A stretch of 64,000 bases of DNA from Kordia periserrulae (lineage in GTDB: Bacteria; Bacteroidota; Bacteroidia; Flavobacteriales; Flavobacteriaceae): assembly GCF_003054265.1 (NCBI RefSeq), contig NZ_QBKT01000013.1:1-64000 (forward strand), given 5' to 3'. The translations under genes were made by a program, and so were the position numbers. Below, one piece after another: positions 17,373 through 28,585 of this stretch. Numbering within the stretch: the first letter of the stretch is position 1; the number at the start of each line of letters is the position of its first letter. A model generated the notes under the pieces. That model saw only the letters and a program-made list of their open reading frames with translations. It was not told the DNA's origin and did no database searches.

Positions 17373-17428
17373 ACAACGTTTCGGCTATGCGCAGTGTACC
17401 GAAAGGCATTGCGTATAGGTTTTGTTGT
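17373..17428. repeat. attC-like imperfect palindrome
   Basis: CTATGCGCAGTG (17385-17396) pairs with CATTGCGTATAG (17407-17418) allowing two G-T pairs; outside, ACAAC pairs with GTTGT at 17424-17428. The arrangement of short outer arms, longer inner stem and unpaired bases recalls integron attC sites, and it lies directly before the 3' end of a single-gene cassette-like lipoprotein gene. The canonical RYYYAAC/GTTRRRY core is only approximate, so this is a candidate. Confidence 0.4.
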
Positions 17429-17434
17429 TGGTAG

Positions 17435-17923
17435 TTATTTCTCATTTAATTCGACTACAAATTCTTTTCTTAGGTCTGATTTAATATTCACTTTTACAGG
17501 TTGAAATTCAACTGGCTCCTTATTCGATTCAAAATACTCCTTTGTACCTGTAGTGTCTTTTTCAAAATTCTCTGGTAATATGTTTAATCCAATCATAAAA
17601 TTCAGAGTTATAATTGAGTCAGTTGTCTGAAAATAGCAAAAGGTCTGAGGCGTACTAAGTCCATGGTAATAACCTAAAGTGTCATTTTCGTTATTTGTCA
17701 CAAAGCACCAAATTTCTTTAGGTCGTTTAAAAATTTTGTCAGGCAAATAACCTTCACTAAGTCCTAAAGTGTCAGTCCAATCTACGTAATACAAGTTCCT
17801 TTCATAGTCTTCTGGAATGAGTTCGTATTTCAACTGAATTTTGCTTTTGTCAGGTTTGCTAGTCTTCTAGCAACCAAATAGAATCATGATTAGAAAAAGT
17901 AATATGTAAATCTGCTTTGTCAT
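17435..17923 (-). pseudogene. Lipoprotein gene interrupted by an in-frame TAG
   Basis: Reading from the ATG at 17923 gives a lipoprotein signal MTKQIYILLFLIMILFGC, then TAG at 17867-17869 immediately after the lipobox cysteine, then the same frame continues for 143 more codons (KTSKPDKSKIQLKYELIPEDY...). A 132-residue protein could start internally at 17833 but would be untargeted. The signal-peptide frame is strong evidence for a recent nonsense mutation (or a sequencing error). No family recognised. The gene sits between an attC-like palindrome and a CGTATAACAG stretch. Confidence 0.75.
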
Positions 17924-18144
17924 TCTTTAATTGCCGCCAACGTACGTATAACAGAAACTAATTTTAAAAAGTAACTTCCTATTATTTTTCATAAATGTAA
18001 AACAAAACCCACAGATACACAATGCGGTTTTCCGTAAAGGTGAAAATTTACCTCTCAAAAACTCACACACTCATACACTCAAAACACAACAAACAACCAG
18101 CAACTAGCAACCAACACTTCGACAGGTTCATTGTGGACAAAAAA

Positions 18145-20529
18145 CTAATCACTTTCCACAAGTTCAATAATCCGTTTTTCGGAAATCAGGCTTCCATCTT
18201 TGGAAATGCCTTCAATATACATGACAATGGCTTTAAGGTTTCTGTGTTGTACGCTAAAGTTGAGTGCGCCTCTTCTAGGAATCGTATTATTCGGTCGCCA
18301 ATCGATAGCGCCAAATCGTTGGAATGTATTATCTGTATACGATTGGTATTTGGGTTCGTAATATTGTTTGGGAACACTAAAACCAATCGGTGGCGTATAG
18401 GCTACGTATGATTCGCGAGGAACATTTTCGCCAACGACTAACGGATTTTTTCTAGTGAAAATTTTAATCACACCACCAACGCCTCGCACGCCATATCCTT
18501 GTCCCGTTTTGTTGACAATAATTCGATCTACATTGGCGGAGGAAAAATTCCGTAGCATCGCAAAATCGGTTAAAGGCGCACCATCTACAAAGATTAACGG
18601 CGAAATATATCCTGGCGGATTTCCCGCTTGTAAGGTGAGTTTTTTGCGAGTAAATATGCGTAAATTTTGCATGTCAAAAGGATCATCAGAAACATCGTAA
18701 CCACTGTTTTCAATAAAATCTTTTACTTGCGGATATTGTAAATATTCCTTCTCGCCAAATTTTGTTTCTTTTCCGTTGACCATCATCGGGTCGCGGGTTT
18801 CCTTTGTTTTTTTGTTAGAACCTTCTAAAAGCACAGCATCCAAGTCTACCGCGTCTTTTGGGAAGAATCCGTCAGGTAGGATGAAAATGGTGTTTTTGTT
18901 TAAGAATGAACGGTCAATTTTTGTATTTTTTGGAAGTGTTTCTTTTTCATTATTCGCACTGTAATTCAAGTATAATTTGGGTTTGATAAACGTTTGATTG
19001 TACCCAACCGCCGAAAAACGAAGTGCTTCTCCTTCTTGCGGATATAAATTTTTAATCACAAATTTTCGCTCATTGTTTAAAGGAATAAATTGTGCCGCTT
19101 GTGCTTTGGTATCATGTAAAAATAGTCCTTTTACACGTTTTACGGGGAAATTTAGCGTTCCGTTGATGGTAATTCCCCTGTCGGTGTTTGACTTTTTGGG
19201 AGCTTTTTCAAAAATAGGTGTCCAATCGTACGCGCTCCAACCTTGTGTAATGAGCAATGCGTCTAGCGCTTCTCTTTTCGTTTTGGTAGTATTTGGGAAG
19301 TAGTATTTCGGATTTTCAATTTCGCCACGCACATACGGTTTTAAATAAAATTCCGAAAAAATACTATGTGCGGGATTGTACGCTTCTGTTGTTGCAGGCA
19401 ACACAGAAATGCTCACATTGGCATCTAAAATCCCCGATTTCCGCTTGACGAGATATACTGAAAAACTCGCATATTCGTTTTCAACAGTATCTTTTTTTAC
19501 CATGACAGAAAGTTTTTTGGGTACTTTCTGATTGAAAAACATGCGTTCCAACACAGGAACTTTTCCATCAAAAAGCGTGATGGTATTTACACCATGAAAA
19601 AGTCGATTACGCGGAATACGGAGCAATGCTTTTTTATCATCTTTAAAGGAAAATGGCAATGTTCGTGCTTTTCCGTCTTTGTGAATTAATAGCGTATATT
19701 CTTTGGAAATGATAGACGACAAGGTTTCCGAATTGGTCTGTAATGAAATTTTGATGCTGTCTTGTTCAAAAGCATTTACTTGAATGGCAATTCCAGTATT
19801 TTTTGCTTTTGGCAAGAATTGCTCGCTAGTTTTTTCTTCTTCAAAAGTAATTTTTGCTTTGTAATTGGTGTTATTTTTTGGAGTAAGTTGAAATGTGCCA
19901 ATTCCGTAGTTATTGCCTTCAAATGTGGTGATTTCAGTATTATTTTCATCATAAATTTGACCAGAAACATACACGCCTTTTCCTTCTTGATTGATGGCTT
20001 TAAAAGCAACCGTATTTTCAATATTCTTGACCAAATGTCCGCCTTCGGGTAAAAATTGAATATCGTAGGCTTTTGTTGTTTGCGAATCAGCTAGTTTATT
20101 TTTACCATAAACAACAATTTCTGCAATAAATGCATCTTTTTTTTGAACGTCTAGCATTTGTTGAGTAGCTGCTTTGATATAGTATGTCCCCGAATTGAAT
20201 TTTTCATCCAATTCAAAGTTTCCATATCCTAATCCTTGTTGTAGTCGGATGAGTTTTTTTGATATTTCGGTGCCGCTTGCATCGTAGATTGCTACGTATA
20301 AATTGGTAGGATAGATGGCAATTTTTTCATCTTTTCTGCTAAAAGTATAGGCTTTGAACCAGACTTCTTCTCCCACCAAATAACTTGTTTTGTTAAGATG
20401 AAGATATACGGAAGCTTGGTCTGAGAGTTTAAAATGCGTTTGATACCGTTCAGAAACAGTTGTTGTTTGCGAAAATGCATTCCAACCAAAACAAAGCAAT
20501 ATGCATACAAAATAATAGATCTTTTTCAT
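18145..20529 (-). CDS. TonB-dependent receptor plug/MG2-like surface protein, copy 1
   Basis: 794 residues from the ATG at 20529 (signal peptide ending GWNAFSQ; five extra upstream codons to 20544 lack support). N-terminal alpha2-macroglobulin MG2-like domain (VYLHLNKTSYLVGEEVWFKA), mid-protein beta-rich modules, and a C-terminal plug-like domain (PLIFVDGAPLTDF, RIIVNKTGQGYGVRG). There is no 22-strand barrel, so it is not a transporter by itself; this type may act at the outer membrane. Paralogue of the next gene. Its last 97 bases are duplicated at 15103-15199. Confidence 0.85.
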   Translation of the reverse strand: MKKIYYFVCILLCFGWNAFSQTTTVSERYQTHFKLSDQASVYLHLNKTSYLVGEEVWFKAYTFSRKDEKIAIYPTNLYVAIYDASGTEISKKLIRLQQGLGYGNFELDEKFNSGTYYIKAATQQMLDVQKKDAFIAEIVVYGKNKLADSQTTKAYDIQFLPEGGHLVKNIENTVAFKAINQEGKGVYVSGQIYDENNTEITTFEGNNYGIGTFQLTPKNNTNYKAKITFEEEKTSEQFLPKAKNTGIAIQVNAFEQDSIKISLQTNSETLSSIISKEYTLLIHKDGKARTLPFSFKDDKKALLRIPRNRLFHGVNTITLFDGKVPVLERMFFNQKVPKKLSVMVKKDTVENEYASFSVYLVKRKSGILDANVSISVLPATTEAYNPAHSIFSEFYLKPYVRGEIENPKYYFPNTTKTKREALDALLITQGWSAYDWTPIFEKAPKKSNTDRGITINGTLNFPVKRVKGLFLHDTKAQAAQFIPLNNERKFVIKNLYPQEGEALRFSAVGYNQTFIKPKLYLNYSANNEKETLPKNTKIDRSFLNKNTIFILPDGFFPKDAVDLDAVLLEGSNKKTKETRDPMMVNGKETKFGEKEYLQYPQVKDFIENSGYDVSDDPFDMQNLRIFTRKKLTLQAGNPPGYISPLIFVDGAPLTDFAMLRNFSSANVDRIIVNKTGQGYGVRGVGGVIKIFTRKNPLVVGENVPRESYVAYTPPIGFSVPKQYYEPKYQSYTDNTFQRFGAIDWRPNNTIPRRGALNFSVQHRNLKAIVMYIEGISKDGSLISEKRIIELVESD

Positions 20530-20743
20530 AGATAGCAAGTGCAACAGTTTTCATTTTTGACAATTGTACCCGACACTGTTAGGCGTTACTTGTAAATGAT
20601 TTCTGCTGAAGTTTATAATTTCCTAAATGGGGGAATTTTATAAAAAAATAAACAACTACTGTATGTTAATTTAAAATACAGTAGTTGAAAATTAATCTAC
20701 GTAAAAGATACTCTAAATTTTTGAAATTGAAAATGACGCGTTT

Positions 20744-23092
20744 TTATCGAATTTGGATCGTTTTTCGCTCCGAAATCAACTGTCCACTTTCGGAAATTCC
20801 TTCAATAAATAGTGTGATGTTTTTGGTGTATGTATCATATATTTTGAAAACAGTTGCGTCTTTTGTGTTGAGTTCTACCATGGGCAACCACGAAACTGTT
20901 CCGTATTTTTGAAAGATAGGATTCAAATACGAAGCATATTTTGGCGCATAGTATTTTTTGCCAGTTTCAAAGGTTTCAGGTGATTGCGCCGATAAGTACA
21001 CAGCTGTATTTCCACTTTTCTTAAATAGTGGCGTTTGGCGCGAGTATATTTTGATGACACCTGTGGTTTGTTGTTGCATTGTGGGAATGACACTGTATCT
21101 ATCGGTAACAATACGCTCAATTTCTGCCAAAGACATATTGTATAAAATATCAAAATTGCGCAGTCGAACATCATTGAAAAACACAGCAGGTTCACCTGCT
21201 TTGGGAATACGAGATGTAATAAATACTCTTCCCATATCTTCGGAAGCATTAAAACCATTAAAATTGAGATACTGTACAATATTAATGTAGCGACTATACT
21301 CTTCGAGTGTGATTTCAGTAACGCTAGGATTGTTCATAAAAAGATTGTTGAACTTCGGTGTTTCTTTTTTCTTTTCAGCTTTTAAAAGAACCGTGTCCAG
21401 TGCTTCAGCATTTTCATAAAAAAAGTCTTTCGGTATATTAAAATTAGAAGTTACTGATTGAATTTTTTTCGTTTCGTTCAAATAACTTTCCGAAAGTTTG
21501 TCTTCCTCATTCGAGATTAAAAATCGAAGATACATGCTTGGTTTTTTCAACGCACCTTTATCATTGATATACGAAAAACGTATTTCTTCCTCTTTTTCCA
21601 AAAAGAAATTAGTGAGTTTAAACGATTGATTTTCATCCAAATCAATGAATTTTGCAGGATGATTTTTTGTGGCGTGTAAAAAAAGCTGTTCCACACCTGA
21701 CGCTGGTCGATTGACACGACCGGAAATGGTAATTCCGTTTTCGAAGCGATGTGTCGTTAACGGTTTTTTGCTAAAAATATCCTTCCAATCGTAGCGACTC
21801 CATCCTTGCGTAAGCAGTAAGATATCCAACTCGTATTTTTTCTTCTTATCCATATTCTCGAAATAATACTTTGGATTTTCTATAAAACCTTTTGCATGTG
21901 GTTTTAGATAAAACGCGGAAATAATGGAATGTTTCGGGTGATATGCTTCGGTTTCTTCGGGCAAAATAGAAATACTGACATTGGCGTTTTCGTTTAATTG
22001 CAATTCATTTACAGAAAGAATGATAGAATCTTTGACATTATTTAATTTTGTAACATTGATTTTTGAACTTTTAATGCCATCATCGTTAAAAAAGATGCGT
22101 TCTAAAATCGGCTTTTTATTTTCATCAAATACCGTAATAATGTTGATTCCTTTGAACAACTGATTTCTTTGAATACTTACCGCTTTTTTGACATCGCTAA
22201 ATTGTAAGGTTGCTATTTTGAGTTTTCCACTTTGGTGGATTAAAATTTTGTACGCTTTCTCAGCATTGTTTTTTAGCGTTTCTTCATTCGTACTAAAATC
22301 TAAGATAACTTTATCATCTAACGAATTTTGAAGCATGAGCGAAATACCTTGTGTTTTTATTTCTGGTAATTTAGTGGTGATTGTAGAGTCATTTTTTAAT
22401 GTAATTTCTGCGGTGTATTTCGTATTTTTTTGAGGTTGTAAGAGAAACTTTCCCATGCCGAGTGCGTTACTTTTAAACGACGCGACTTCCTTTTTGTTTG
22501 AATCGTACACAACTCCAGAAGCTATTACGCCTTTTCCGTTGTTATCAATCACTTTAAAACCGATATTGCTAAGTGTATTTGCTACTAAATGTCCGCCTTC
22601 TGGCAAGAATTGAAAATCGTATTTGGCTACTTCCCCTTTGGTGTTGTCAGTAGTTTGTGTGTCGGTAAGGATTTCAATTTTTTGGATGAAGGCATCATTT
22701 TCTTTAAAATTTTTCATCCAATTGGTTTCTGCTTTAATGTAATAAGTACCCGCCGAAAAGATAGAATCTACGGCAAAATTTCCGTATGTGACGCCATTTT
22801 GAGCGGCGTATAATCCTTTTTTGACTTGATTTCCTTCGTCATCATAAATACCAACTTTAATATTGGTAGTTCCCTTTGAAGCGAGTTGATTTCTTTGGTC
22901 GTACGCATAGCCTTTGAACCAAATTTCTTCACCTTTAAAGTAGGTTGTTTTGTTGAGATGTAGAAATAATCCTTCTCTTGGAAGTTTAAAGTACGAGTAG
23001 TATTCGTCTTCGATGGTAGTTTGTGTTTGTCCGAAAGAAATAAACGGTAAAGTGGTAATGAGACACAATAGGAAGAATGTTGTTTTTTTCAT
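20744..23092 (-). CDS. TonB-dependent receptor plug/MG2-like surface protein, copy 2
   Basis: 782 residues, signal peptide ending ISFGQ. Same layout as the downstream copy: LFLHLNKTTYFKGEEIWFKG near the N-terminus, FLPEGGHLVANTLSNIGFK, ILPEETEAYHPKHSI and a C-terminal plug-like stretch (AVFFNDVRLRNFDILYNM, TGVIKIYSR). Clearly a tandem duplication; 214 bases separate the two. Substrate unknown. Secreted to the periplasm or outer membrane. Confidence 0.85.
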   Translation of the reverse strand: MKKTTFFLLCLITTLPFISFGQTQTTIEDEYYSYFKLPREGLFLHLNKTTYFKGEEIWFKGYAYDQRNQLASKGTTNIKVGIYDDEGNQVKKGLYAAQNGVTYGNFAVDSIFSAGTYYIKAETNWMKNFKENDAFIQKIEILTDTQTTDNTKGEVAKYDFQFLPEGGHLVANTLSNIGFKVIDNNGKGVIASGVVYDSNKKEVASFKSNALGMGKFLLQPQKNTKYTAEITLKNDSTITTKLPEIKTQGISLMLQNSLDDKVILDFSTNEETLKNNAEKAYKILIHQSGKLKIATLQFSDVKKAVSIQRNQLFKGINIITVFDENKKPILERIFFNDDGIKSSKINVTKLNNVKDSIILSVNELQLNENANVSISILPEETEAYHPKHSIISAFYLKPHAKGFIENPKYYFENMDKKKKYELDILLLTQGWSRYDWKDIFSKKPLTTHRFENGITISGRVNRPASGVEQLFLHATKNHPAKFIDLDENQSFKLTNFFLEKEEEIRFSYINDKGALKKPSMYLRFLISNEEDKLSESYLNETKKIQSVTSNFNIPKDFFYENAEALDTVLLKAEKKKETPKFNNLFMNNPSVTEITLEEYSRYINIVQYLNFNGFNASEDMGRVFITSRIPKAGEPAVFFNDVRLRNFDILYNMSLAEIERIVTDRYSVIPTMQQQTTGVIKIYSRQTPLFKKSGNTAVYLSAQSPETFETGKKYYAPKYASYLNPIFQKYGTVSWLPMVELNTKDATVFKIYDTYTKNITLFIEGISESGQLISERKTIQIR

Positions 23093-23186
23093 AAAAGTGG
23101 GATGTTAATGTGTGAAATTACACCACAAAAAGAATACCAATACATTCAAGCTTTAACAAAAAAGATGAAACTCTTGCGTAAAGTTC

Positions 23187-23228
23187 ATAAAAAAAAGCCT
23201 TTCAAATTCAAGGAATTGAAAGGCTTTT
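23187..23228 (-). terminator. Terminator of groESL
   Basis: Perfect 10-bp stem AGCCTTTCAA (23195-23204) / TTGAAAGGCT (23215-23224). On the minus strand it is followed by a long T-run. It lies 28 bases past the groEL stop. Confidence 0.85.
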
Positions 23229-23251
23229 TGAGTTTTCTATGGTGAGTGATA

Positions 23252-25192
<1,941 letters not shown>

Positions 25193-25243
25193 TTTATTTG
25201 TATTTAATTTTTTAATTGTTTGATTATTTACACGTATCAATTA

Positions 25244-25284
25244 GACAGAAATTATGCCATTGTACGAATGCTGACATAGTGACA
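25244..25284 (-). promoter_or_regulatory. groESL promoter region with TGTCA-motif and -24/-12-like element
   Basis: On the minus strand TGTCACTATGTCA (25284-25272) is followed after 12 bases by TGGCATAATTTCTGTC (25259-25244). The latter keeps the sigma-54 invariant GG and the G at the correct 10-base spacing, though the -12 half is imperfect (CTGT rather than TTGC). The same 13-base TGTCA motif, with one change, occurs upstream of miaB at a similar distance from its -7 element, so a shared regulator or alternative sigma factor is the other reading. Leader to the ATG is about 45 bases. Confidence 0.5.
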
Positions 25285-25292
25285 AGCTGAAA

Positions 25293-25328
25293 CAAAAAAT
25301 GCCAACTTGTATAAGACAAGCTGGCATT
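25293..25328 (-). terminator. Terminator of the miaB-to-secG gene row
   Basis: AATGCCAACTTGT (25299-25311) pairs with ACAAGCTGGCATT (25316-25328) with one mismatch; A-run on the left and T-run on the right make it usable in both directions. It separates secG from groESL, so groESL has its own promoter. Confidence 0.8.
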
Positions 25329-25355
25329 TTTTTATGCTAAAAAACGACAAAGAAA

Positions 25356-25703
25356 TTATTTTCCTTGTCCGTTTGTAGTGTCGTTTGTTGTATTGGTATC
25401 ATTAGTTGCAGGCTGCTCTGTTTGCTGAACTTCTTTGTTTGCAAGTTTCGACTGTCTATCGTTTGCACTCAAGTTGGTAAAGTTTGTAATTAAGATTAAC
25501 GCAATTAAGATAGTTCCTAACGCCCATGTACTTTTATCTAAAAAGTCAGTTGTTTTTTGTACACCACCAATTTGCTGATTTCCACCGCCGCCAAAAGTAG
25601 ATGATAATCCTCCACCTTTTGGATTCTGCACCATTATTACCAGCATTAATAAGAATGCTACAATAAGGATTAATACTATAAATACGTAATAAGTTGAACT
25701 CAT
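25356..25703 (-). CDS. secG: Preprotein translocase subunit SecG
   Basis: 115 residues. Two membrane segments (residues about 4-22 and 58-76) separated by the signature VQNPKGGGLSSTFGGGG. The C-terminal 40 residues are Gln/Asn/Thr-rich and not conserved, as in other Bacteroidota SecG. Stimulates SecYEG translocation. Last gene of its row, seven bases after the upstream gene. Confidence 0.93.
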   Translation of the reverse strand: MSSTYYVFIVLILIVAFLLMLVIMVQNPKGGGLSSTFGGGGNQQIGGVQKTTDFLDKSTWALGTILIALILITNFTNLSANDRQSKLANKEVQQTEQPATNDTNTTNDTTNGQGK

Positions 25704-25709
25704 TGTTTA

Positions 25710-26786
25710 CTAATTATTTTGTTGTAATTTTTTTATTGCTCGAATTTGGTCTGCAAAGAAACCACTTTTTTCTGGATATTTCAAAATTAAAATGTCATAA
25801 GCTTTGATTGCTTTTTTATATTTTTTTTGTTCCAGATATACTTTCGCCAACGTTTCCGTCATCAGTACCGATTGATCTACGCTGGCATCACTTGCTAAAT
25901 TGATGGTTTTTTCAAGTGTTGGCTTGGGTGTAATCTTCGGATTTTTGCCTATAAACTTGTCTATCAGCGCAAATCTTTTTTGTTTTTCTGCTTCGTTTGG
26001 TGCTGCTTTTTCAGATTTTGTAACTTCTTTTGGCGCTGTTTCTTCTTCGCTAGTAATGATTTTTGGACGTTCGTCAGAGCGATCAATTGGTTGGAAGTTT
26101 GTTAGTTGAAGCCATTCTGCAAACGAATGTTTTTCACTTTTATTGAACGATAACGGTTTTCCTAATTGTAAGGTTTCTTCAGGAGCTTCGGAAGTTGAAG
26201 TTACTTTTTTAGCGGCTTTTTCTTTTTTCTTTTTCTTCTTGTCCTTTTTTCGCTTCTTTTTCGATTTTTTCGTGTCTGTTTCAACTGGAGTTTCAGTTTC
26301 CGTAGCTGTTACCGTTTTAGTTTCAACTTCAACTTCAAGTTCAGGTTCAGATTCAAGTTCAGGTTCAACTTTAATTTCCTTAGGTTGAAATAACTCTGGA
26401 TCGAGAATGGCATCTGCTTCTTGAATTTTTGTCTTAATGGCTTCTTCCATAAGAAGATGCTGATTTACCACAACTTCTTCCGCAGTGACGTCAATATCAT
26501 TGATATTGTTGTGCGTTTCCTTGATGGTGCTCGAAATTTCGTGCTGCTCAAAAGTATTAGAAGTAATAAAATCAAACAAAATACTGCGGTCGGTCGTATA
26601 TGCTGCGGTGATTTTTAGGTGTTGGTTGTATTGAAAACTATCTTGATTTTTTAGTCCTTTTAAATGTACTACGCGCGCTGCTTGAAAGTACGGAAACTGC
26701 TTTGCAATGGCTGCAATAGCTTCCGTTTGTGCCGCGTTGATATGCACAGGATTTTGAAGGATGTATGTAAAATCAGAAATGTTCAT
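25710..26786 (-). CDS. Tetratricopeptide-repeat protein of the lptE-secG cluster
   Basis: 358 residues, no signal peptide. N-terminal ~100 residues are a conserved flavobacterial domain (ISDFTYILQNPVHINAAQTE). The middle (about 140-200) is an acidic Glu/Val/Thr stretch followed by a Lys-rich block (KKSKKKRKKDKKKKKKEK). The C-terminus holds a TPR-like pair (AKVYLEQKKYKKAIKAYDIL). Always found between lptE and secG in this family, function unknown. One base separates it from lptE. Confidence 0.8.
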   Translation of the reverse strand: MNISDFTYILQNPVHINAAQTEAIAAIAKQFPYFQAARVVHLKGLKNQDSFQYNQHLKITAAYTTDRSILFDFITSNTFEQHEISSTIKETHNNINDIDVTAEEVVVNQHLLMEEAIKTKIQEADAILDPELFQPKEIKVEPELESEPELEVEVETKTVTATETETPVETDTKKSKKKRKKDKKKKKKEKAAKKVTSTSEAPEETLQLGKPLSFNKSEKHSFAEWLQLTNFQPIDRSDERPKIITSEEETAPKEVTKSEKAAPNEAEKQKRFALIDKFIGKNPKITPKPTLEKTINLASDASVDQSVLMTETLAKVYLEQKKYKKAIKAYDILILKYPEKSGFFADQIRAIKKLQQNN

Positions 26787-26787
26787 A

Positions 26788-27306
26788 TTACCAATTTGCC
26801 AAACTTGCGTTGAAAATATCTAATGTGATACGGTCAAAAATTTCTTGATGCGCCGTACTTTTTATGGCAGGCAATTGCGTACTCGCAGGATAGTCGTAAA
26901 AGAACGAAAATCGTCTATCAAAGTCGTCTTCCGGTCTGTTTTTGTGCGTAAAACGAACTTGTACGCCTATCGTCAATCGGTTTTGTGCTGCTGTATTGTT
27001 AGCTGTTGCGGTCATTGGTGATACGCGATATTCCACAATTTCGCCTTCATAGGTTAAATCGCCATTGGCTCTTACCAAATCCAAACTTGTTTGGTTTAGA
27101 ATAAAATCCTGTAAAGCTAACGTAAAATCTCTATCAAGTCCAGGCTCAATGATAGGCGCGTTGTTTTGGAAAAAGTTGACTTGGTATGTACTTGCATTCA
27201 AGTCACCTGTTCCTGTAAAGTTATATTTTCCACAAGCTGCGATGACTGCTGCAATAACAAGTGTTGTGATGATGTGTATCTTTTTCATGTGTTTATTTTT
27301 TGACAT
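26788..27306 (-). CDS. lptE: LPS-assembly lipoprotein LptE-like
   Basis: 172 residues. Lipoprotein signal with lipobox VIAAC; the mature part resembles the LptE family of Bacteroidota (FTGTGDLNASTYQVNFFQNNA, VQVRFTHKNRPEDDF, QEIFDRITLDIFNASLANW). LptE plugs the outer-membrane LPS translocon LptD. The start at 27306 overlaps the activator stop as TAATG, suggesting coupling; an ATG six codons in (27288) would give a more compact signal peptide. Confidence 0.85.
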   Translation of the reverse strand: MSKNKHMKKIHIITTLVIAAVIAACGKYNFTGTGDLNASTYQVNFFQNNAPIIEPGLDRDFTLALQDFILNQTSLDLVRANGDLTYEGEIVEYRVSPMTATANNTAAQNRLTIGVQVRFTHKNRPEDDFDRRFSFFYDYPASTQLPAIKSTAHQEIFDRITLDIFNASLANW

Positions 27307-28568
27307 TATAAATCAAATTGTTTGATTTTTCGATAGAGCGTACGTTCAGAGATTCCTAATTCTTTGGCTGCTGCTTTTCGTTTTCCTTTGTTGCGTTCTA
27401 GTGCTTTTTTGATGAGTTCCAATTCTTTGTCGTGCAGCGAAAGTGTTTCTTCTTCTTCCACATCTTCGGCAAAATGATATTTGTCTTCTTCGTTCATAAC
27501 GCTGACTTCAGGAGGAATGGATAATAATTTTACTGGCGGAGTCGTTTCTTCTTCCTCATGGAAAAATTCTTCCGTTTCATCGTCACCATATATTTTTTGA
27601 ATCAAACTTTCGTTTTCGTCTTTTACTTTTTGTGAAACGCCATGTTGCATGAGTTCCATGGTAAGTTTTTTGAGGTCGTTTAAGTCACTTTTCATATCAA
27701 AAAGCACTTTGTACAAAATTTCACGTTCCGAACTAAAATCGCTATCGCTTTTTTCTTTCTCAATAACCGCAGGCAGATTTCCTGTGTTGTTCGGTAAATA
27801 CTGACGTAATTTTTCAGCCGTAACGGTTCTGTTTTCTTCCAATACAGAAATTTGTTCAGCTACATTTCGCAACTGACGAATATTTCCGCTCCAGCGATAT
27901 TTTACCAACATTTCGGTAGCTTCTTCATTTAAACGAATAGAAGGCATTTTATACTTCATGGCAAAGTCGGACGCAAATTTTCGGAATAGGAGATGAATGT
28001 CGTCTTTTCGCGCACGCAACGGCGGAAGGTGAATTTCAACCGTACTTAAACGATAGTATAAATCTTCTCTAAATTTTCCTTTTTTGATGGCTTCAAACAT
28101 GTTCACATTCGTCGCTGCTACAATACGCACGTTTGTTTTTTGTACTTTGGATGAACCTACTTTGATGAATTCGCCATTTTCCAACACACGTAGCAAGCGT
28201 ACTTGGGTTGTTAGTGGCAATTCTCCCACTTCATCCAAAAAAATAGTTCCGTTATCGGCTACTTCAAAATAACCGTTTCGGGTTTGCGTAGCTCCAGTAA
28301 AAGCGCCTTTTTCATGACCAAATAATTCACTGTCAATCGTACCTTCGGGAATGGCACCGCAGTTTACGGCAATGTATTTTCCGTGTTTTCTGTGTGAAAG
28401 TGAATGTATAATTTTTGGAATACTTTCTTTACCAACACCACTTTCACCCGTCACCAATACAGAAATATCGGTTGGCGCTACTTGTATGGCTTTTTCGATG
28501 GCGCGATTGAGTGCAGCATTGTTTCCAATGATTCCGAAACGTTGTTTGATCGCTTGTATGGATTCCAT
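27306..28568 (-). CDS. Sigma-54-interacting transcriptional activator
   Basis: 420 residues. AAA+ domain: Walker A GESGVGKES, sigma-54 contact loop GAFTGA, Walker B GTIFLDEVGEL, sensor region REDLYYRLSTVEIHLPPLR. C-terminal Fis-type helix-turn-helix (KGKRKAAAKELGISERTLYRK, split by an acidic linker of ~110 residues). No N-terminal receiver, PAS or GAF domain, so activity is probably set by amount or by a partner. A sigma-54-like element lies upstream of groES 2 kb away; a link is inference. Confidence 0.93.
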   Translation of the reverse strand: MESIQAIKQRFGIIGNNAALNRAIEKAIQVAPTDISVLVTGESGVGKESIPKIIHSLSHRKHGKYIAVNCGAIPEGTIDSELFGHEKGAFTGATQTRNGYFEVADNGTIFLDEVGELPLTTQVRLLRVLENGEFIKVGSSKVQKTNVRIVAATNVNMFEAIKKGKFREDLYYRLSTVEIHLPPLRARKDDIHLLFRKFASDFAMKYKMPSIRLNEEATEMLVKYRWSGNIRQLRNVAEQISVLEENRTVTAEKLRQYLPNNTGNLPAVIEKEKSDSDFSSEREILYKVLFDMKSDLNDLKKLTMELMQHGVSQKVKDENESLIQKIYGDDETEEFFHEEEETTPPVKLLSIPPEVSVMNEEDKYHFAEDVEEEETLSLHDKELELIKKALERNKGKRKAAAKELGISERTLYRKIKQFDL

Positions 28569-28585
28569 GTAGTTGTGGTAGTTTT

